Source of the DNA: Symsagittifera roscoffensis
Lineage: Eukaryota > Xenacoelomorpha > Acoela > Convolutidae
Assembly: GCF_963678635.1 (NCBI RefSeq)
Contig: NC_087069.1
Location: 41,007,883-41,067,882, forward strand
Reading direction: 5' to 3'
Length of the DNA: 60,000 nucleotides
Shown: positions 49,701 through 60,000 of the stretch, in pieces
How positions within the stretch are numbered: position 1 is the stretch's first letter
Layout: each line of letters starts with the position of its first letter
Position numbers and translations under genes: made by a program
Notes under the pieces: model-generated
What the model saw: only the letters and a program-made list of their open reading frames with translations
Told to the model about the DNA's origin: nothing
Databases searched by the model: none

Positions 49701-51398
49701 ATTTAATTGATTTGATCGAGTTTTGGTGGTTAGCAGTCGGATTTTTGATTCTCGCACAAATATTTTTCTCAAAAACGATTCTCGCATAAACGTTTTTTGC
49801 AAAAACTGAAGGATTTTTTTTTCAATCGAGTTTGTGTCAATTTTGCGTGGTCATACTGTGCGTCGTCCAAATCCGGTCTGGGTTTTTGATAGTTATTTTC
49901 CTCTTGCGAGGGCATTTGTTTTGTAATCGGCAACTAGATTTTTTTTCCGTAAACAACTTTTTGTACAAATCTAAGAAATACGTACACTTATTTTTACGTG
50001 CAGGATGCTGATATGCTCAATTTCTTGAAAATTCAAAAAATATATATTTTAAAAATAAATGTATCGAAACTCGGATTTGAAAAATGTTCAAAAATTTCAG
50101 CTAACTTCATCGGGTTTCAGGCTTGTTTCTTACTTGCACAAGCTGACTCGCGATTTATTTTGTCTAGTTTTATTGGCGTAAAGCTTAAGAGCCAGCGCTA
50201 AGTTTTAATCGATGCTGGTGATATGCATACATGCTATCAAGCAATGATATTAATACAATAAAAACTTGACTGAATGTTTTAAAAGTGGACTTCAACTGTT
50301 AGATATTCCTCCGGAGTAATAAATATAGCTATTGATCTGTTGTCTCAAATCGGGTTAATTATCAAAAAAGTATGTTGTTATATATAGTATAATAATGTTT
50401 TTGTGTTTAGCGAGGAGGACTCTGAATGGACATGCTGCAGCCATCTATACCATGTGTTGGCGTCCAGAGTCCCACGAGATGGTGAGTGGCAGCCAGGATG
50501 GCAAACTGCTCATCTGGGACACCCACACCAACAACAAGATCAACATCATCACCCTCAAGTGCCCTTGGGTGATGAGCAGGTAAAATCAGCTGCAAAAACT
50601 TCCAACAGACGGAAATAAATAGAAAGCGCAGTCTGCCAGCTTCGAGCGTTTTTTAGCATGCAAATTTGAAGTTTTGGATGACTTTGAAACATTTTTTGTC
50701 TGAAGCATTAACTTGCATGTAAAATTGTCTGAAATAGGTCATTTGATGTTTATAAATAGTTTTGTCTGTCCATATTTTTTGCTGCTCATTAAATGTCCAC
50801 GCTTTGGACACAGCTCTAAGATATCTTTTTTGTTGTTAATGGCTATCAAAATCAATTTAATTGGCCTTGATCTTAATCCGTAGAAATTTGTATTGTATTT
50901 TAGTTTTTTGAAACTGTTTTTACACGCTCTGAAAAAGGTGAAAAGTAAGTTTCCGATGTCAAAAATTGTTAAAACATCGTTGCCATCAATTTGGCATTGA
51001 GTTGAAAAAAAACTTGACCAGAAGATTAAATAATGGCTTTTGAAATAGAAAATGCTAAATATAGAAGCAACAGTATAAATGCAACAGAAGCTGCAAAATA
51101 GTCACGAATAGTATAGCAAAAAATGGCAGGAACTTTGCCAGCCAAAGTTTACTATTTTTACAGTTATTTCTCGAATTTTGTTAAACTATTTTACCGATAA
51201 TGGCGTCGCTGAATATATTGTTTCGTTAAATCTGATCAATATTCTATCATTCATTTTTAACTACTCTGCTTTTTAGTGGCTTTGCTCCTTCGGGTAACTT
51301 CGTGGCCAGCGGGGGTCATGACAATGCAGTGTCCATTTATGGTCTCAAGGGCGAAATGCTACCCGAGAAGCCAATCGCACAGCTCACAGACCACAACG
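43566..51398 (+). CDS. GNB: Heterotrimeric G-protein beta subunit (WD40), 5' part of gene
   Basis: Exons 43566-43736, 49457-49550, 50411-50579 and 51277-51398 join in phase. An acidic, Pro-rich N-terminal extension (about 45 residues) leads into the coiled-coil helix that binds G-gamma (VQELESELSKLK, then DKLQSEREAV). Next come the conserved TRRTLNGH, the first WD40 blades with SGSQDGKLLIWDTHTNN and PWVMSSGFAPSGNFVASGGH, and IYGLKG. The last visible codon is split at ...DHN-G, where canonical G-beta continues with blade 3. By family it pairs with G-gamma at the plasma membrane and carries GPCR signals. The residues are much more diverged than usual for this slowly evolving protein, and the N-terminal extension is unusual. 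The remaining exons must lie beyond position 60000, so the current intron exceeds 8.6 kb. Confidence 0.92.
44059..44877 (+). CDS. LINE ORF1 protein (coiled coil, RRM-like and C-terminal domain)
   Basis: An uninterrupted frame of about 272 codons (any ATG start is further in, the left end opens at TTG). Order: Ser/Thr-rich N-terminus, coiled coil (residues about 50-95, LQKEIDGLKM... IQELEKNQRDMQERL), then RYSRKDSIIILNPPYD and LGITIKYEGVKACHVL like an RRM, then a basic helix region with W-x-N-R-R and KFIILNETLPKADAEI, ending VTPEGKKPYMSNKQ. This is the layout of L1-type ORF1 RNA chaperones. It is surprisingly intact beside a broken ORF2. Start codon unclear. Confidence 0.8.
   Translation: MESFNKENCIFGLRPSSKLVYQQDVLVGTSVSSTPARGSVSKTSDIKVSELQKEIDGLKMISGAQQLRIQELEKNQRDMQERLRAQERYSRKDSIIILNPPYDARNVRDVTMETLKFLGITIKYEGVKACHVLPGDTGIFLPSVICKFIYFEDKTQVWKNRRALRKKVNPINQKFIILNETLPKADAEIKATAVRMGLETVTNNCIVSVAVTGENGSKKYMKVNSLDDLNKLEPNAIKRKFVGVNKSSRDASDRVTPEGKKPYMSNKQTHKL
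45219..45329 (+). repeat. Iterated 12-mer TGTGATAACGCG between LINE ORFs
   Basis: Exact copies at 45219-45230, 45247-45258 and 45318-45329, plus a degenerate one (ggttacgcgag) at 45290-45300. GC-rich spot in AT-rich surroundings. Confidence 0.9.
45700..48582 (+). pseudogene. LINE ORF2: endonuclease and reverse transcriptase, broken
   Basis: Endonuclease block 45753-46262 (ICCTETWLSPNQ, RRGGGVCLYIK, VYIPPS, LLCGDFNINVL) then a shift. 46724-47182 leads to DPSNYRPISL with an in-frame stop at 47180-47182. 47225-47746 has CQFGFRSKRSTIDAL, FIDLKKAFDTVDHTLL, NYGVPQGSILGPLLFIIYIN and LILYADDTVI (catalytic YADD). After another shift near 47743, 47745-48582 carries SFRYLGVQIDSK, the thumb, and a long basic C-terminal region (IIFFKRRNESIEEL, VKELHIYELLKLL). 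All key motifs are present, but at least two frameshifts and one stop inactivate it. Confidence 0.88.
48648..48676 (+). repeat. TTA/TA simple repeat, LINE 3' tail
   Basis: ttattattattatattatta followed by tatatt directly after the ORF2 end, as in LINEs that end in short simple repeats. Confidence 0.7.
48821..48895 (+). repeat. tRNA-like SINE head in G-beta intron 1
   Basis: A box TGGCTTAGAGGTAATG at 48825, then B-box-like ggggttctaggc (48866) or gggtttgaaatt (48882). No stable cloverleaf. Weak. Confidence 0.3.
49457..49550 (+). CDS. GNB: G-beta coding exon 2
   Basis: Acceptor tgtgtctag. Reads DKLQSEREAVCDGMLNDTAT and SLDNLTRVRLK plus A. Donor gtaagtcat. Confidence 0.93.
50411..50579 (+). 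CDS. GNB: G-beta coding exon 3 (WD40 blade 1)
   Basis: Acceptor gtgtttag. Reads (T)RRTLNGHAAAIYTMCW to LKCPWVMS plus AG. Donor gtaaaatc. The region before it (49551-50410) holds no gene. A T-rich stretch at 49930-49975 repeats text from the end of exon 1 intron (ctagattttttttccgtaaacaacttt). Confidence 0.95.
51277..51398 (+). CDS. GNB: G-beta coding exon 4 (WD40 blade 2)
   Basis: Acceptor gctttttag. Reads (S)GFAPSGNFVASGGHDN to IAQLTDHN plus G. Donor gttagtg. No further exon is readable up to position 60000. Confidence 0.94.
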
Positions 51399-52019
51399 GT
51401 TAGTGTTTTGACAGTGTTTCAGAATTATGATTAGCAATTTAGTTTCATCAAGTCGAGTATTCAACTTCTTTTTTTTTTGCTGTAAATAAGTTATTTAACT
51501 AGATCACCTTGGCTAGGAAAAAGTTAGCAAAAAGTTAAGACTTGTCACCTGCAAACGTTCCTTCTTTGCCCGATATAGGTGTATCGTTGCGGTCTTAATA
51601 CTCGCAGGAATTTTTGAAAAGTGTAAAAAGGGCTTGAACAGCAAAATCATTTTTTACACATGCGGAGAGTAGTGTAATTATACGAAGCAATTTTTTTCCA
51701 ATCTTAGTCCTAGATAAAAGTGCTCATCTGGTATTTTTCTAATCAAAGGCAAATCTGTTAGATAAAAACAGGTACTATGAAAATGTTTGAGTTTTTTTGG
51801 TTTTTAGACGCTTTGGAACAAATTTTCACTTTTCTTAAAATTTTAGTTTTTCTAAAACTAAATTTCCGATTTTCAAAAACATGGTACAAATGGAAATTCC
51901 GCCCTTTTCCTTGTGTGCTTGAATAACCTTCTAATCTCTTTCTACCTTACCCCACTTTCTACAGCCTTCCAAAAAAGCTGTGAGTGAATATTTGGCCAGA
52001 ATTTTGGATTTTTTTTTCA

Positions 52020-52450
52020 AAACCCTTCGCCCAAAGTGAGATTTTGGATCCAACGGATAGACCGGGTTGTGGGAGTTGTGGGCGTTTTTGCCTGTTTTCT
52101 AAAATTTTTGATTTTACTGGAAAACTGCCGTTCCAAATCTGAGATTTTGAGTTCAATCGAAAGAACAGTTTAGGTGAAGGCTATCCAATTTCTTTTCACA
52201 AAAGTAATGTTCTCGGAAAAGTCAAATATTTGATATCTTGGCCGGTTTTTGAAACTTTTGACTTTTCGAAAACTATCCTCCCAAATCTGCGATTTTGAGT
52301 TCAATCGAAAAAACGGGATAGGCGAAGCTCCCCTGCATAAGCGGCTACGGCAAATATTTCTTCAAAAATTAATAGTCCTCGGAAAAAACATGTTTGATTT
52401 CTTGGCCGTTTTTTGAAACTTTTTGACTTTTCTACATAACTAAACCCCCC
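52020..52450 (+). repeat. Repeat family B, degenerate units
   Basis: Units with aaatctgagattttgagttc, aatcgaaagaacag, then cataagcggctacgg and ttgaaacttttgactttt recur at about 52032, 52133 and 52282, spaced 100-150 bp. The same units appear at 57737-58400. Confidence 0.65.
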
Positions 52451-52499
52451 CAATCGAGAGAATAGTTTGTAGATACCTACCTCCAGCGTTAGGTAGGCC

Positions 52500-53320
52500 C
52501 CTTGTTTACAAACAATGCTTGTGTTATAGTACGAACTATCTTTCCAACGTAAGTCGCAAATATTGTTGCGACACAAATATTGTTGCGATAAAATGTGTTA
52601 ATTTGGGTCAAAAACCAGCTGTTTAGTACAGCCAATGTTAAGGATTTTATCACAGACTGTTTTTGTTCCAACTTTCGTAAGGAAAGTAACGGAATATTTG
52701 TGCTCGGGGTGGTTTTTTTCTTCAGACAAATTTCGACTTTTTAAATAGCCATTTTTGACGAGATTTTTTTAATATCATTCAAAAAGTATTGTTGTCCTGG
52801 TCTTGAATTTGGAAAGATATTTTACCTGTGATCGTTTTTTGTAAAATTATGGGGGTTCAAAAAATTGCCATTTTGGGACAATTAACGAGCGATATATTTC
52901 GCGCTATTAACGCGTAAGCTGAGATTTAATCCGTTACAGAAATTGTTCTAAATTGGTTGAAGGAAGCTTATTTGCCATAATTAGTTTGTTCCAAGGAGCA
53001 AAACTTATCACTTTGTACGTAACATGGCGTATGGGGGGATGATTTTCACAAAAATTTCAATTAAAAAGAAAATTGATTTTATTTTTGTTACATTTAATTT
53101 TCTTTTTTACTGCTCCATAGACTGCTCTATAAATTGAGGCATGTGAGTTGGTATTTTTTCTTTTAAATTGAATGGTGCTGCTAATTCTTCATAATTGCCG
53201 TGCGTCACTTAAGAAATTTTGTAGAGTCAAAATTTTACTAATTCAGTTTTTCACAGTAGCGTTATTGGTCATATTTTTCCTTGTGTCTATGCGAATTGCA
53301 ACTTCGCCTCTGTGTTAATA
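52500..53320 (+). repeat. Repeat family C, copy 1
   Basis: Starts with aatgcttgtgttatagtacg, has gtcgcaaatattgttgcga and tagtacagccaatgttaagg, and ends with aattgaggcatgtgagttgg, gcgtcacttaagaaattttg and the hairpin word gcgaattgcaacttcgcctc. The same order occurs at 56432-57012, with a different middle. Confidence 0.7.
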
Positions 53321-53566
53321 GCATCTGTTGCCGTTTTATTTACTAGTGGCCCTTGAGATAAGCAAGGGATTGTTTTCGGGTACTAGACTTTTTTTCGCGT
53401 ATTTAACTTTACCATTTGAGCATTCTCGGAACGAAAGTGCATGGTTGCTTAATAACGAGGTAATTGTATTTAACTGCTTGCAGTTACCACAAGGCATTTA
53501 GTTGTGTTACGTTAAGAGTTGCAATTGATTTTTGTAGGATTCGAAATTTTTTGGTTTATTTTTGGC

Positions 53567-53985
53567 AGTGAGATCGGTCGGCTTCAATTCTGCCGGCTTA
53601 TTTTCCTAATGTTTTCGTTCTACTAATTTTTGTTGGTAGCATAACAATTGAACTCTACCGAAAAATTTTTGAACTTAAATGTGAATTTTTTTTGCATGTC
53701 TGAATCACACACTTAAGCCCTCTGTAATAGTTTTAAAAATTAAACCTGACAAACACAATTTTTTTTGAAGTTTTTGAATTTCAATTTTCAATTTTCCGTT
53801 TATTTGTTTTTGGTCGAAACATTCGTATTTTTGGTTACGCGACCTGCTGCATTTTTTATGTTTGCACCTAACAAGCTTTAAAATTAAGAGTAAATAGTTT
53901 ATCAAGTTTGGGATACCGAGATCGGTCGGCTTCAATACTTTCGGCTAATTTTCCCTAATCTTTTTTCAAATTTTTATCAGGTCGT
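53567..53985 (+). repeat. Short dispersed direct repeat
   Basis: gagatcggtcggcttcaat is followed by a diverged cggct-a-ttttcctaat at 53570 and again at 53920. Confidence 0.6.
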
Positions 53986-55583
53986 TTTTGATATTGAGTC
54001 AACTTTATCAATGTGCGTTTGAAATTTTAAAATATTACTTCGACCTTCTCTTATGAAAAGTTAAAAATCATGAAAAGTTTTTCATTTTCATTTTTTCGAA
54101 TTCGTGTGAAGTTTGTCCGAGTTTTTTTCTTTTTAATAAAGACTTATTCAAATCTTTTCGCCAATAATTCTTGAGCGCATGCTGTTTTCGTCTTATTCTT
54201 TCTTGTGAAGTTAATCGAAGAAATGAGTTTCTTGCATTTTCTTGGCATAATTTTCAAAGGTTTTTTCGTCACTTAAATTTTTTTTGCTTCAAATGCTTTC
54301 TAGCCTGTATATTTTTTGTAGAACGATATCTTCTACAGTTAAGAGACTCTGATTTGGGAGGCATTAAGTGCTATCATATCTCAATCAACCTTCAATTTTT
54401 TTTTCACTCTTAATTTACAGATATATATATATTTTTTAAAATAGTTCATTTTGGCTATTTGTTTCTTGCACACTTGATATTTTCCTAATTTAGGTTATTT
54501 TCGCTATTTGTTTCCTCTGCATACAATTGAATTGAGGACTTTCATTTTTATTCTTATCATAACTTTCGGATAGCGAAAAAAAATTGAAATAGACGACAGT
54601 ATTTTCGCCAGCATTTTTCTTCTGGATGATGGATTTTTTTTTCGTCTTAGTTTTCGTCCTAAATCCTTGTGATCTATGAATGTAAAGGTTGCTAGCTGAT
54701 TCAAATTAATGGCACATCGGTGTTCTAGGGCTCATCTTTGAAGAGATTTATTTGAGTTGCAACAGGTCCTGACTATTACATTGTTCAGAATAATTTTTTC
54801 ACATTTGTTTCTAGCTGCGTGATTCTTGCATCAATTTGTAACGGCTTTGTTCAAAATTTTGTTGTGCCCATAAAGTGTTCAATCTCAACATGTTTAAAAC
54901 GCTTTTCGGTTTCACTTGTGTTATCAAACCGAGTGAGTTTTTTTTGCCAATTTTTGCATGTTTTTTTGTCGGCTTAGCTGGCGATTTTTTCCATTTGTTC
55001 TGTCATTCTTAGCGCGTATCTTCTCAATGAATTTTTTATTGTGTTGCAAATTAAAGTTTTATCATCGATAACATTAGGTCAAACTTTTTTGTCGTCATTT
55101 TTTGTTCAAACATCAATCTTGATTTGTGTGATGTTCATCGGTTTTTGATTTAAGTTATAGGAAACTATTTTCTATCCTTCTGGTCAATCTGTCGTCGCAA
55201 AGTTTTTTTTTTTGGTTAACAACTAGTTAAACAAACTCAGTTGAATCAGTAAACACAGCTCTTCTGATGGCAACATAACAGAATGTCTTTCAGCAGATAT
55301 TTTTTGAGCTTGTTTGCATTTTAAAGGGACGTTTCAGTCAAGTTTTATTGTTGGTTTTGAATCAACGAGTGTTGGTTTTAAATCAACTCTTGTTTTTAGT
55401 TTTCTTTTTGCCTAATATGTTTGAATTTTTTAAGTTTAAATGGTTTCGGCTGATACATATATGTTTAGTTGCCTCATTGTTTGTCGATTGAAGGACTTAA
55501 GCTTTTAAATTTCATTTGTGCTTACGAAAGAGTAGGGGGAGCGTAAATCTTTTTTGGTTCAAAATTTTTATAAAACTATTAAA

Positions 55584-55696
55584 TTTTCGGCTCAAAAGTC
55601 GTCAACCCAACGACAGTTTTGGCGGCGTAAGGATTTTTTTCGGCTCAACATGTTTTATAGCTTAATTTTTTTTCGGCTCAACAGTCGTCAACCCAA
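55584..55696 (+). repeat. Short repeated word in G-beta intron
   Basis: ttttcggctcaa occurs three times (55584, 55638, 55670), twice followed by agtcgtcaaccca. Confidence 0.7.
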
Positions 55697-56431
55697 GTTT
55701 CGTCTGCTCAGTATTGATTTAATGATTTTTATAATTGCTTATCTTAGACTGGTTATTGCGATTCTCAGTGTTTTCATTAAATGTACCCGCATTACAGACA
55801 AGCGTTAAAAAATCAATTAGTTTTTTCGAATTAGGATTGCGTACTATTTTTTGGACCAGCTGCCGTGCCTTTTTGTTGTTGAATTGCTGCGCTTTGTCTC
55901 TTTATATAATTTTTAAATGACATATCCGATTTTTTTATCCGATTTTTTTTCAGAGAATCTTGTACTTCATTGTTTTAGCTGAAACAAAGTGCAATTAGTT
56001 CCCAAGAGTTTTTTTCCACACTGGTGTTCTTATTCGAAGAGAGAATTTTTTAGAATATAAAAAATACTTTAGTAGAAGTGGCTAAGTTTTTTAAATTGTA
56101 AAAAGATCGAAAAGGTTGTCTTTTTGGGTATAAGTCATGACTTTTTATACAGGAAAAAGTAAAGTTAGTTCACGCTCAAATTGATTTTTTGCGATTTGAC
56201 TTCTGATTTTTTTCAAGTTTTCTTCAATTCCTTTGTTTAGAGGAAGGCAATTTCCCTTATCTGGCTGCAAACGTTTCAAGAAAAAACGTGGTTGACTTCT
56301 AGTTTAAAAATTGGCTTGGTATGTTTTCTTCGAAAAACGAAAGCTGAAAAATGTTCCAAAAATTTCCAACATTTTTTCTCTTGCTTCCTTGTTCTTACAC
56401 TTTTTTCCTACCACCTTTTTATTTTGTTGTT

Positions 56432-57012
56432 TTATACACAAGCATAGCTTGTGTTATATTATGAACTATCTTTTTTTCCAACCTAAGTCGCAAATATTGT
56501 TGCGATTCAATTGTTAGTGAAAAAATGTGTTCATATTGAAAGTGTTGATTTTGATCCAGCTATTAAGGTTGATTTTGATACAGCTATTAAGTACAGCCAA
56601 TGCTAAGGATATCTACCCGGACTATTATATTACAAATAGCACTTTAGCTTCAAGATATCATGGATCTGTAGCGTAGATGTAGGGATGGAGACCATCAACA
56701 AAGTAAGAGGGTTTGAACCTGGGCAGGGTCGGATGTTTTTAATGAACTTTTTCGTATCCTATTTAAAATGCGTCCGCTCCGTAAATTGAGGCATGTTAGT
56801 TGGTAAATTTCTTTTATTATAAACTTGACTGGTACTCCTAATGCGTCATAATTAGCGTGCGTCACTTAGCATTTATGTAGACTCATAATTGGCGGGCTTC
56901 ACTTAAGAAGTTTTGTAAACTCGAAATTTTACTCATTCAGTTTTTTTCCAGTAGCGTTATAGGTCATATTTTTGCTTGTGTATGCGAAGTGCAACTTCGC
57001 CTCTGTGTTGAA
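56432..57012 (+). repeat. Repeat family C, copy 2
   Basis: Starts with the hairpin ACAAGC-ATA-GCTTGT, shares the landmarks of copy 1 in order, and ends with the hairpin GCGAAG-TGCAA-CTTCGC followed by ctctgtgttg. Inside (56660-56725) is a tRNA-like A box and B box. Confidence 0.7.
56660..56730 (+). repeat. tRNA-like promoter words inside repeat family C
   Basis: A box TGTAGCGTAGATG (56667) and B box gggtttgaacctggg (56709-56723) at tRNA spacing. Suggests a Pol III-driven SINE or an inserted SINE. Confidence 0.4.
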
Positions 57013-57283
57013 CTTTGGAGTTTGTGTTTGGATTGCAACTTTTGCGAGGATAGTCTGAAAGATAATTTTGATTGCTCGGGTACGAGATATTATACTAAGA
57101 CCTTTAGCGGAGAGTGACTATATGCTATAAATTACACTTTAATTATGACGCTGTAATTTAGTCATAATTTGTTTTTTCTCGCCACTCAGACAGTTTTTTC
57201 TGGAAATTCTTGTTTGATAGAAACAAGTGCTATTATGTTTGATAAAAACAAGTTTTCTGAAATTTTATGCGATTTGTTTTTAT

Positions 57284-57655
57284 TATGAGTTGATGAACGT
57301 AGTGAAGAATCTTTTATAGGTCGTGATGGTTCTTTCCAGGTAAAGTCTGAAAATTTTTCAAGCTCAAATTTGATTGTTCGCACTTTGTCTTCTGATTTCT
57401 TGTTCAGTTTATTTCCTTTGTTTACAGGAAGGCAAACTCCACTATCGAAAAGCAAATTTGTAAATTTCACGAAAAACTTGATCAAGGTCTAATTTCGAAA
57501 GTGTGTTTAATCTTTCAGTTTTCCCGGCTGCATAAGAATCTATCCAATTGATTCAGTTTTCTCAAAGTGGGTTAGTTTTATTTTAAAAAGTTTCAATCAT
57601 AATTTGCTATTGAATTTTAAAGAGCTTTAGGATCATCTATTTTCACTTGGAAATT
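57284..57655 (+). repeat. Dispersed repeat family A, copy
   Basis: Head gagttgatgaacgtagtgaa, ttttataggtcgtgatgg, ggaaggcaaactccactatc, ttcacgaaaaacttgatca, ttgattcagttttctcaaa. The tail is lost. Confidence 0.6.
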
Positions 57656-57736
57656 ACTTCGTAATTTCTACGGCCTTCAAAAAATTCAATGGGTGGAATG
57701 TTTCAGCCAGTTTTTAGATTTTCCTGTGAACTGCCC

Positions 57737-58400
57737 TGTCAAATTTGAGTTAAACGGTTCAATCCAAAAATCAGGTATCGGGAATCTCCCCGGTATCAGC
57801 CGGTACGGTACGCCGTAAGAAAAACGTTAGTCCTGAGTTAAAATCTTAAATGAAAGAACAGCTTGTCAGAATCTGCTCTGCTTAAGCTTCCATGTAGAAA
57901 ATAAACCTATGGCCTGCGGAATAGTCAATTTTTTTAAACTAAGACCGTTTTTCGAAAACTTTCTGACTCTTCTCGGAAACTACCTTGCCAAATCTGATAT
58001 CAAAGATTTAATCGAAACAATTTGTTGTGGGAGTCATCTCTGCATAAGCGGATACGATCTTGTTTGTGCAGAAAAAAAAATAAGCTCTGGATATTCAATT
58101 TTTTGAAACTTTGAGCCGTAAACTTGAAAACTTTTTGACTTCTCACGAAGACGACTCTGCCAATTCTGAGGTTAATGGTTCAACCGAAACATCAGGTTGT
58201 GGGCTTCTTCGCTGCGTAAGCCGGTACGCTCTAGTTTTTGTAAGAAAAAGCTAGCTTTTTGTGACCGTTCATTATTGAAACTTTTGTAACCGTTTTTTGA
58301 AAACTACCGTGCCAAATCTGAAATCAAGGTGCCGATCGAAGAAACAGGTTGCACTCAAAAGATTATGAAAGAGAGATCTTCCCTATGTAAGCGGCTAATC
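57737..58400 (+). repeat. Repeat family B, tandem degenerate array
   Basis: Four diverged units start near 57737, 57987, 58159 and 58313, each with caaatctgaaatcaa-like start, tcgaa-x-aacaggttg, and taagcggctac or taagccggtacg. Spacing 150-250 bp. Confidence 0.65.
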
Positions 58401-59347
58401 CCCTTTTTTTAGTAGAGAAACCAAGGTTTTGGGTAAAGAAATTTTGAAGATTACGCATTTCATCCCTAATCCTTACACTAAGAAACAGGACTGGGCCTGA
58501 AGTTTTGATAATTGGTTGAATGACGGCTGAAAAGGGTTTAATATGATATAGCATTTATTTTCTTGCGAGATTTCTTTGGTGTGCCCAGTTTCGCGTGGAA
58601 GAAAAAGCTACACACATTTCTTTCCCAACTTTTGGTTGCAACGATGTAAAAGTGCGAGAAAATTTTCTTCTATTTATTTATTTGATAAGCTTAAAATGGA
58701 ATTCTAATTAAAATTTCACGCTCATTTTTTTGTTTTTGACGATTTGATTATAAATTTACCACAGATTGTTTCGAATTACTCTTGAAAATCTAAAAGATTT
58801 GACAAATTATTTTTCTGTCCCAGAAGCTTCAAATTTAAGTACGGTGGTTTTTGCTCTGGGTTAGGCTCCGTTCAGTTTTGTCTGTCTATATTTATATGGT
58901 TTCTATCGTATCTGATTTCAATGAAATTTTTGACTGAAATAAAAGCTTTAAATGACTTGACTGTTCTTTAATTTCCGACATAAATGTGCAATATAATCGG
59001 GAAGCGACGGGACGAGACCTTCTGCTGCTCAACGCACGTGACCGTTTGCTTACAGCTTTGCCCTTTAATGAAGGAAGCAATACTATCAAAATGATGTATT
59101 GAAAGAGCAAATTTGCATTTTGCAGAGGCGTTTTTGCAAATATTTCACTGCAAATACTGCTACATTTTCAGGCTTTAAATATATGCATAATGAAAACAGA
59201 TAAAAATCGTTGTGCGACGTTGTTGCAAAAATCAGTCAAGAATTAAGTTTGAATGCTGCTTTGACCACATTTCTTCAATTGAATGTTTGCTTTTTCTAAT
59301 TCGCCAGTGAAATTGATGCTTGCATACTTAGTTGAATTAGGCTGAAA

Positions 59348-59506
59348 AATTCATTATCCAGTTTGTTTTGATGAATTTAAAGTCGACAGGTCGACTTTTT
59401 TGCTTGAAGTAGTCGGCCTTGAGGTCAATTCATTATCCAGTTTGTTTTGATGATTTAAAAGTCGACAGGTCGACCATTTTGCTTAAAGTAGTCGGCCTTG
59501 AGGTCA
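59348..59506 (+). repeat. Two tandem 79-bp units
   Basis: Both start aattcattatccagtttgtt, contain the palindrome gtcgacaggtcgac, and end gtcggccttgaggtca. Only a few differences. Confidence 0.9.
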
Positions 59507-59729
59507 GCCCAAATCACTAAAAACATTGTTTTTGGAAAATATGTTGTCACAGGCAAATTTTTGAATGTTACGGTTAGTTTCACAAAATTCGGTGTAGAAT
59601 AGAGCCAAACGGTCGACTAAAGTTAATGAAGTCAATAAGTCGTTAATATCCACTTATATCTCGGCGCCCAAGAAAACAGCCTTATGTGGCAAGTAAATTA
59701 GAAAAATTATATTAACAAAAAGTTATAAT

Positions 59730-59940
59730 TTGATTTTGCCGTGAATAATGTAGTCAGTCGTGTTGATTTTTTCGTTTTTTTTTAAAATGTCTAAATTTTT
59801 TCACGCTGATTTTTGATTTTTCACAATTGGACCATTGATTTTTTTAACTTCAATTCAAATTCATTTGCCGAAAGAAAGACACATTACGCTCTCCATTAAC
59901 GAAAGTGAAAATGGCTCAAAAAGCGTGAATGACTCATTTT
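59730..59940 (+). repeat. Dispersed repeat family A, variant fragment
   Basis: T-run, tttttcacgctgatttttga, then attacgctctcc-attaacgaaag and gaaaatggctcaaaaagcg, like the variants at 4350 and 5690. Confidence 0.5.
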
Positions 59941-60000
59941 TAATAATGAGCAGTTGATTGCAAGCGGACTAAACAATTTGCAGTTCACCTAGTTTTACCC

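Larger units (their letters stand above)
51399..60000 (+). other. Unfinished G-beta intron: repeats only
   Basis: 8.6 kb without a recognisable exon. It holds family A fragments (56130-56320, 57284-57655, 59730-59940), two family C copies, degenerate tandem units (family B), and short duplications listed separately. Long T-rich stretches at 53500-56100 show only the short repeats noted. Confidence 0.7.

Overview
This is a nuclear window from an animal, AT-rich and packed with transposons. Three host genes are recognisable, all on the + strand: the last exon of TXNL4A/DIM1 (15995-16228), a complete four-exon LIN7 (38278-42331), and the first four coding exons of a divergent G-protein beta subunit (43566-51398, running off the right end). 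Introns are mostly GT-AG, but LIN7 intron 2 can only be GA-AG. GA-AG introns, env-bearing Ty3/gypsy elements and this type of LINE are all reported from larvacean tunicates. Some copepods also use GA-AG introns, so the host assignment is a hypothesis.

Layout. 1-3880: decayed Ty3/gypsy pol (RT, RNase H, integrase) ending at a 200-N gap. 4081-7750: no gene, several copies of a dispersed repeat (family A) and a tRNA-like SINE head. 7754-14890: a LINE on the - strand whose central 3.3 kb is tandemly duplicated. 14900-18560: TXNL4A last exon and repeats. 18563-38153: a long-palindrome MITE into which an 18,855-bp LTR retroelement has inserted. 38156-42331: LIN7. 43566-60000: G-beta, with a decayed LINE in intron 1 and tandem or dispersed repeats in the last, unfinished intron.

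The centrepiece is the LTR element at 19269-38123 (- strand). Its two 410-bp LTRs look identical by eye, it has TG...CA ends and a 4-bp target duplication, and every long frame is open. In its own direction it carries LTR, primer site, a repeat-rich 1.25-kb leader, a 155-aa basic protein, a 2740-aa Gag-Pol, and then a train of six abutting or overlapping frames: a 50-codon frame without Met, 76-aa and 62-aa hydrophobic proteins, a 378-codon Pro/Ser/Thr-rich frame with no start codon, an 872-aa envelope-like glycoprotein and a 601-aa protein of unknown function. Junctions include TAAATG and two ATGA overlaps. This virus-like polycistronic block is the best candidate for an undescribed system: it points to splicing, trans-splicing or termination-reinitiation, and it makes the element much larger than usual Ty3/gypsy elements.

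All readings are by eye. Family names rest on motifs seen in the frames, and no database search was possible.
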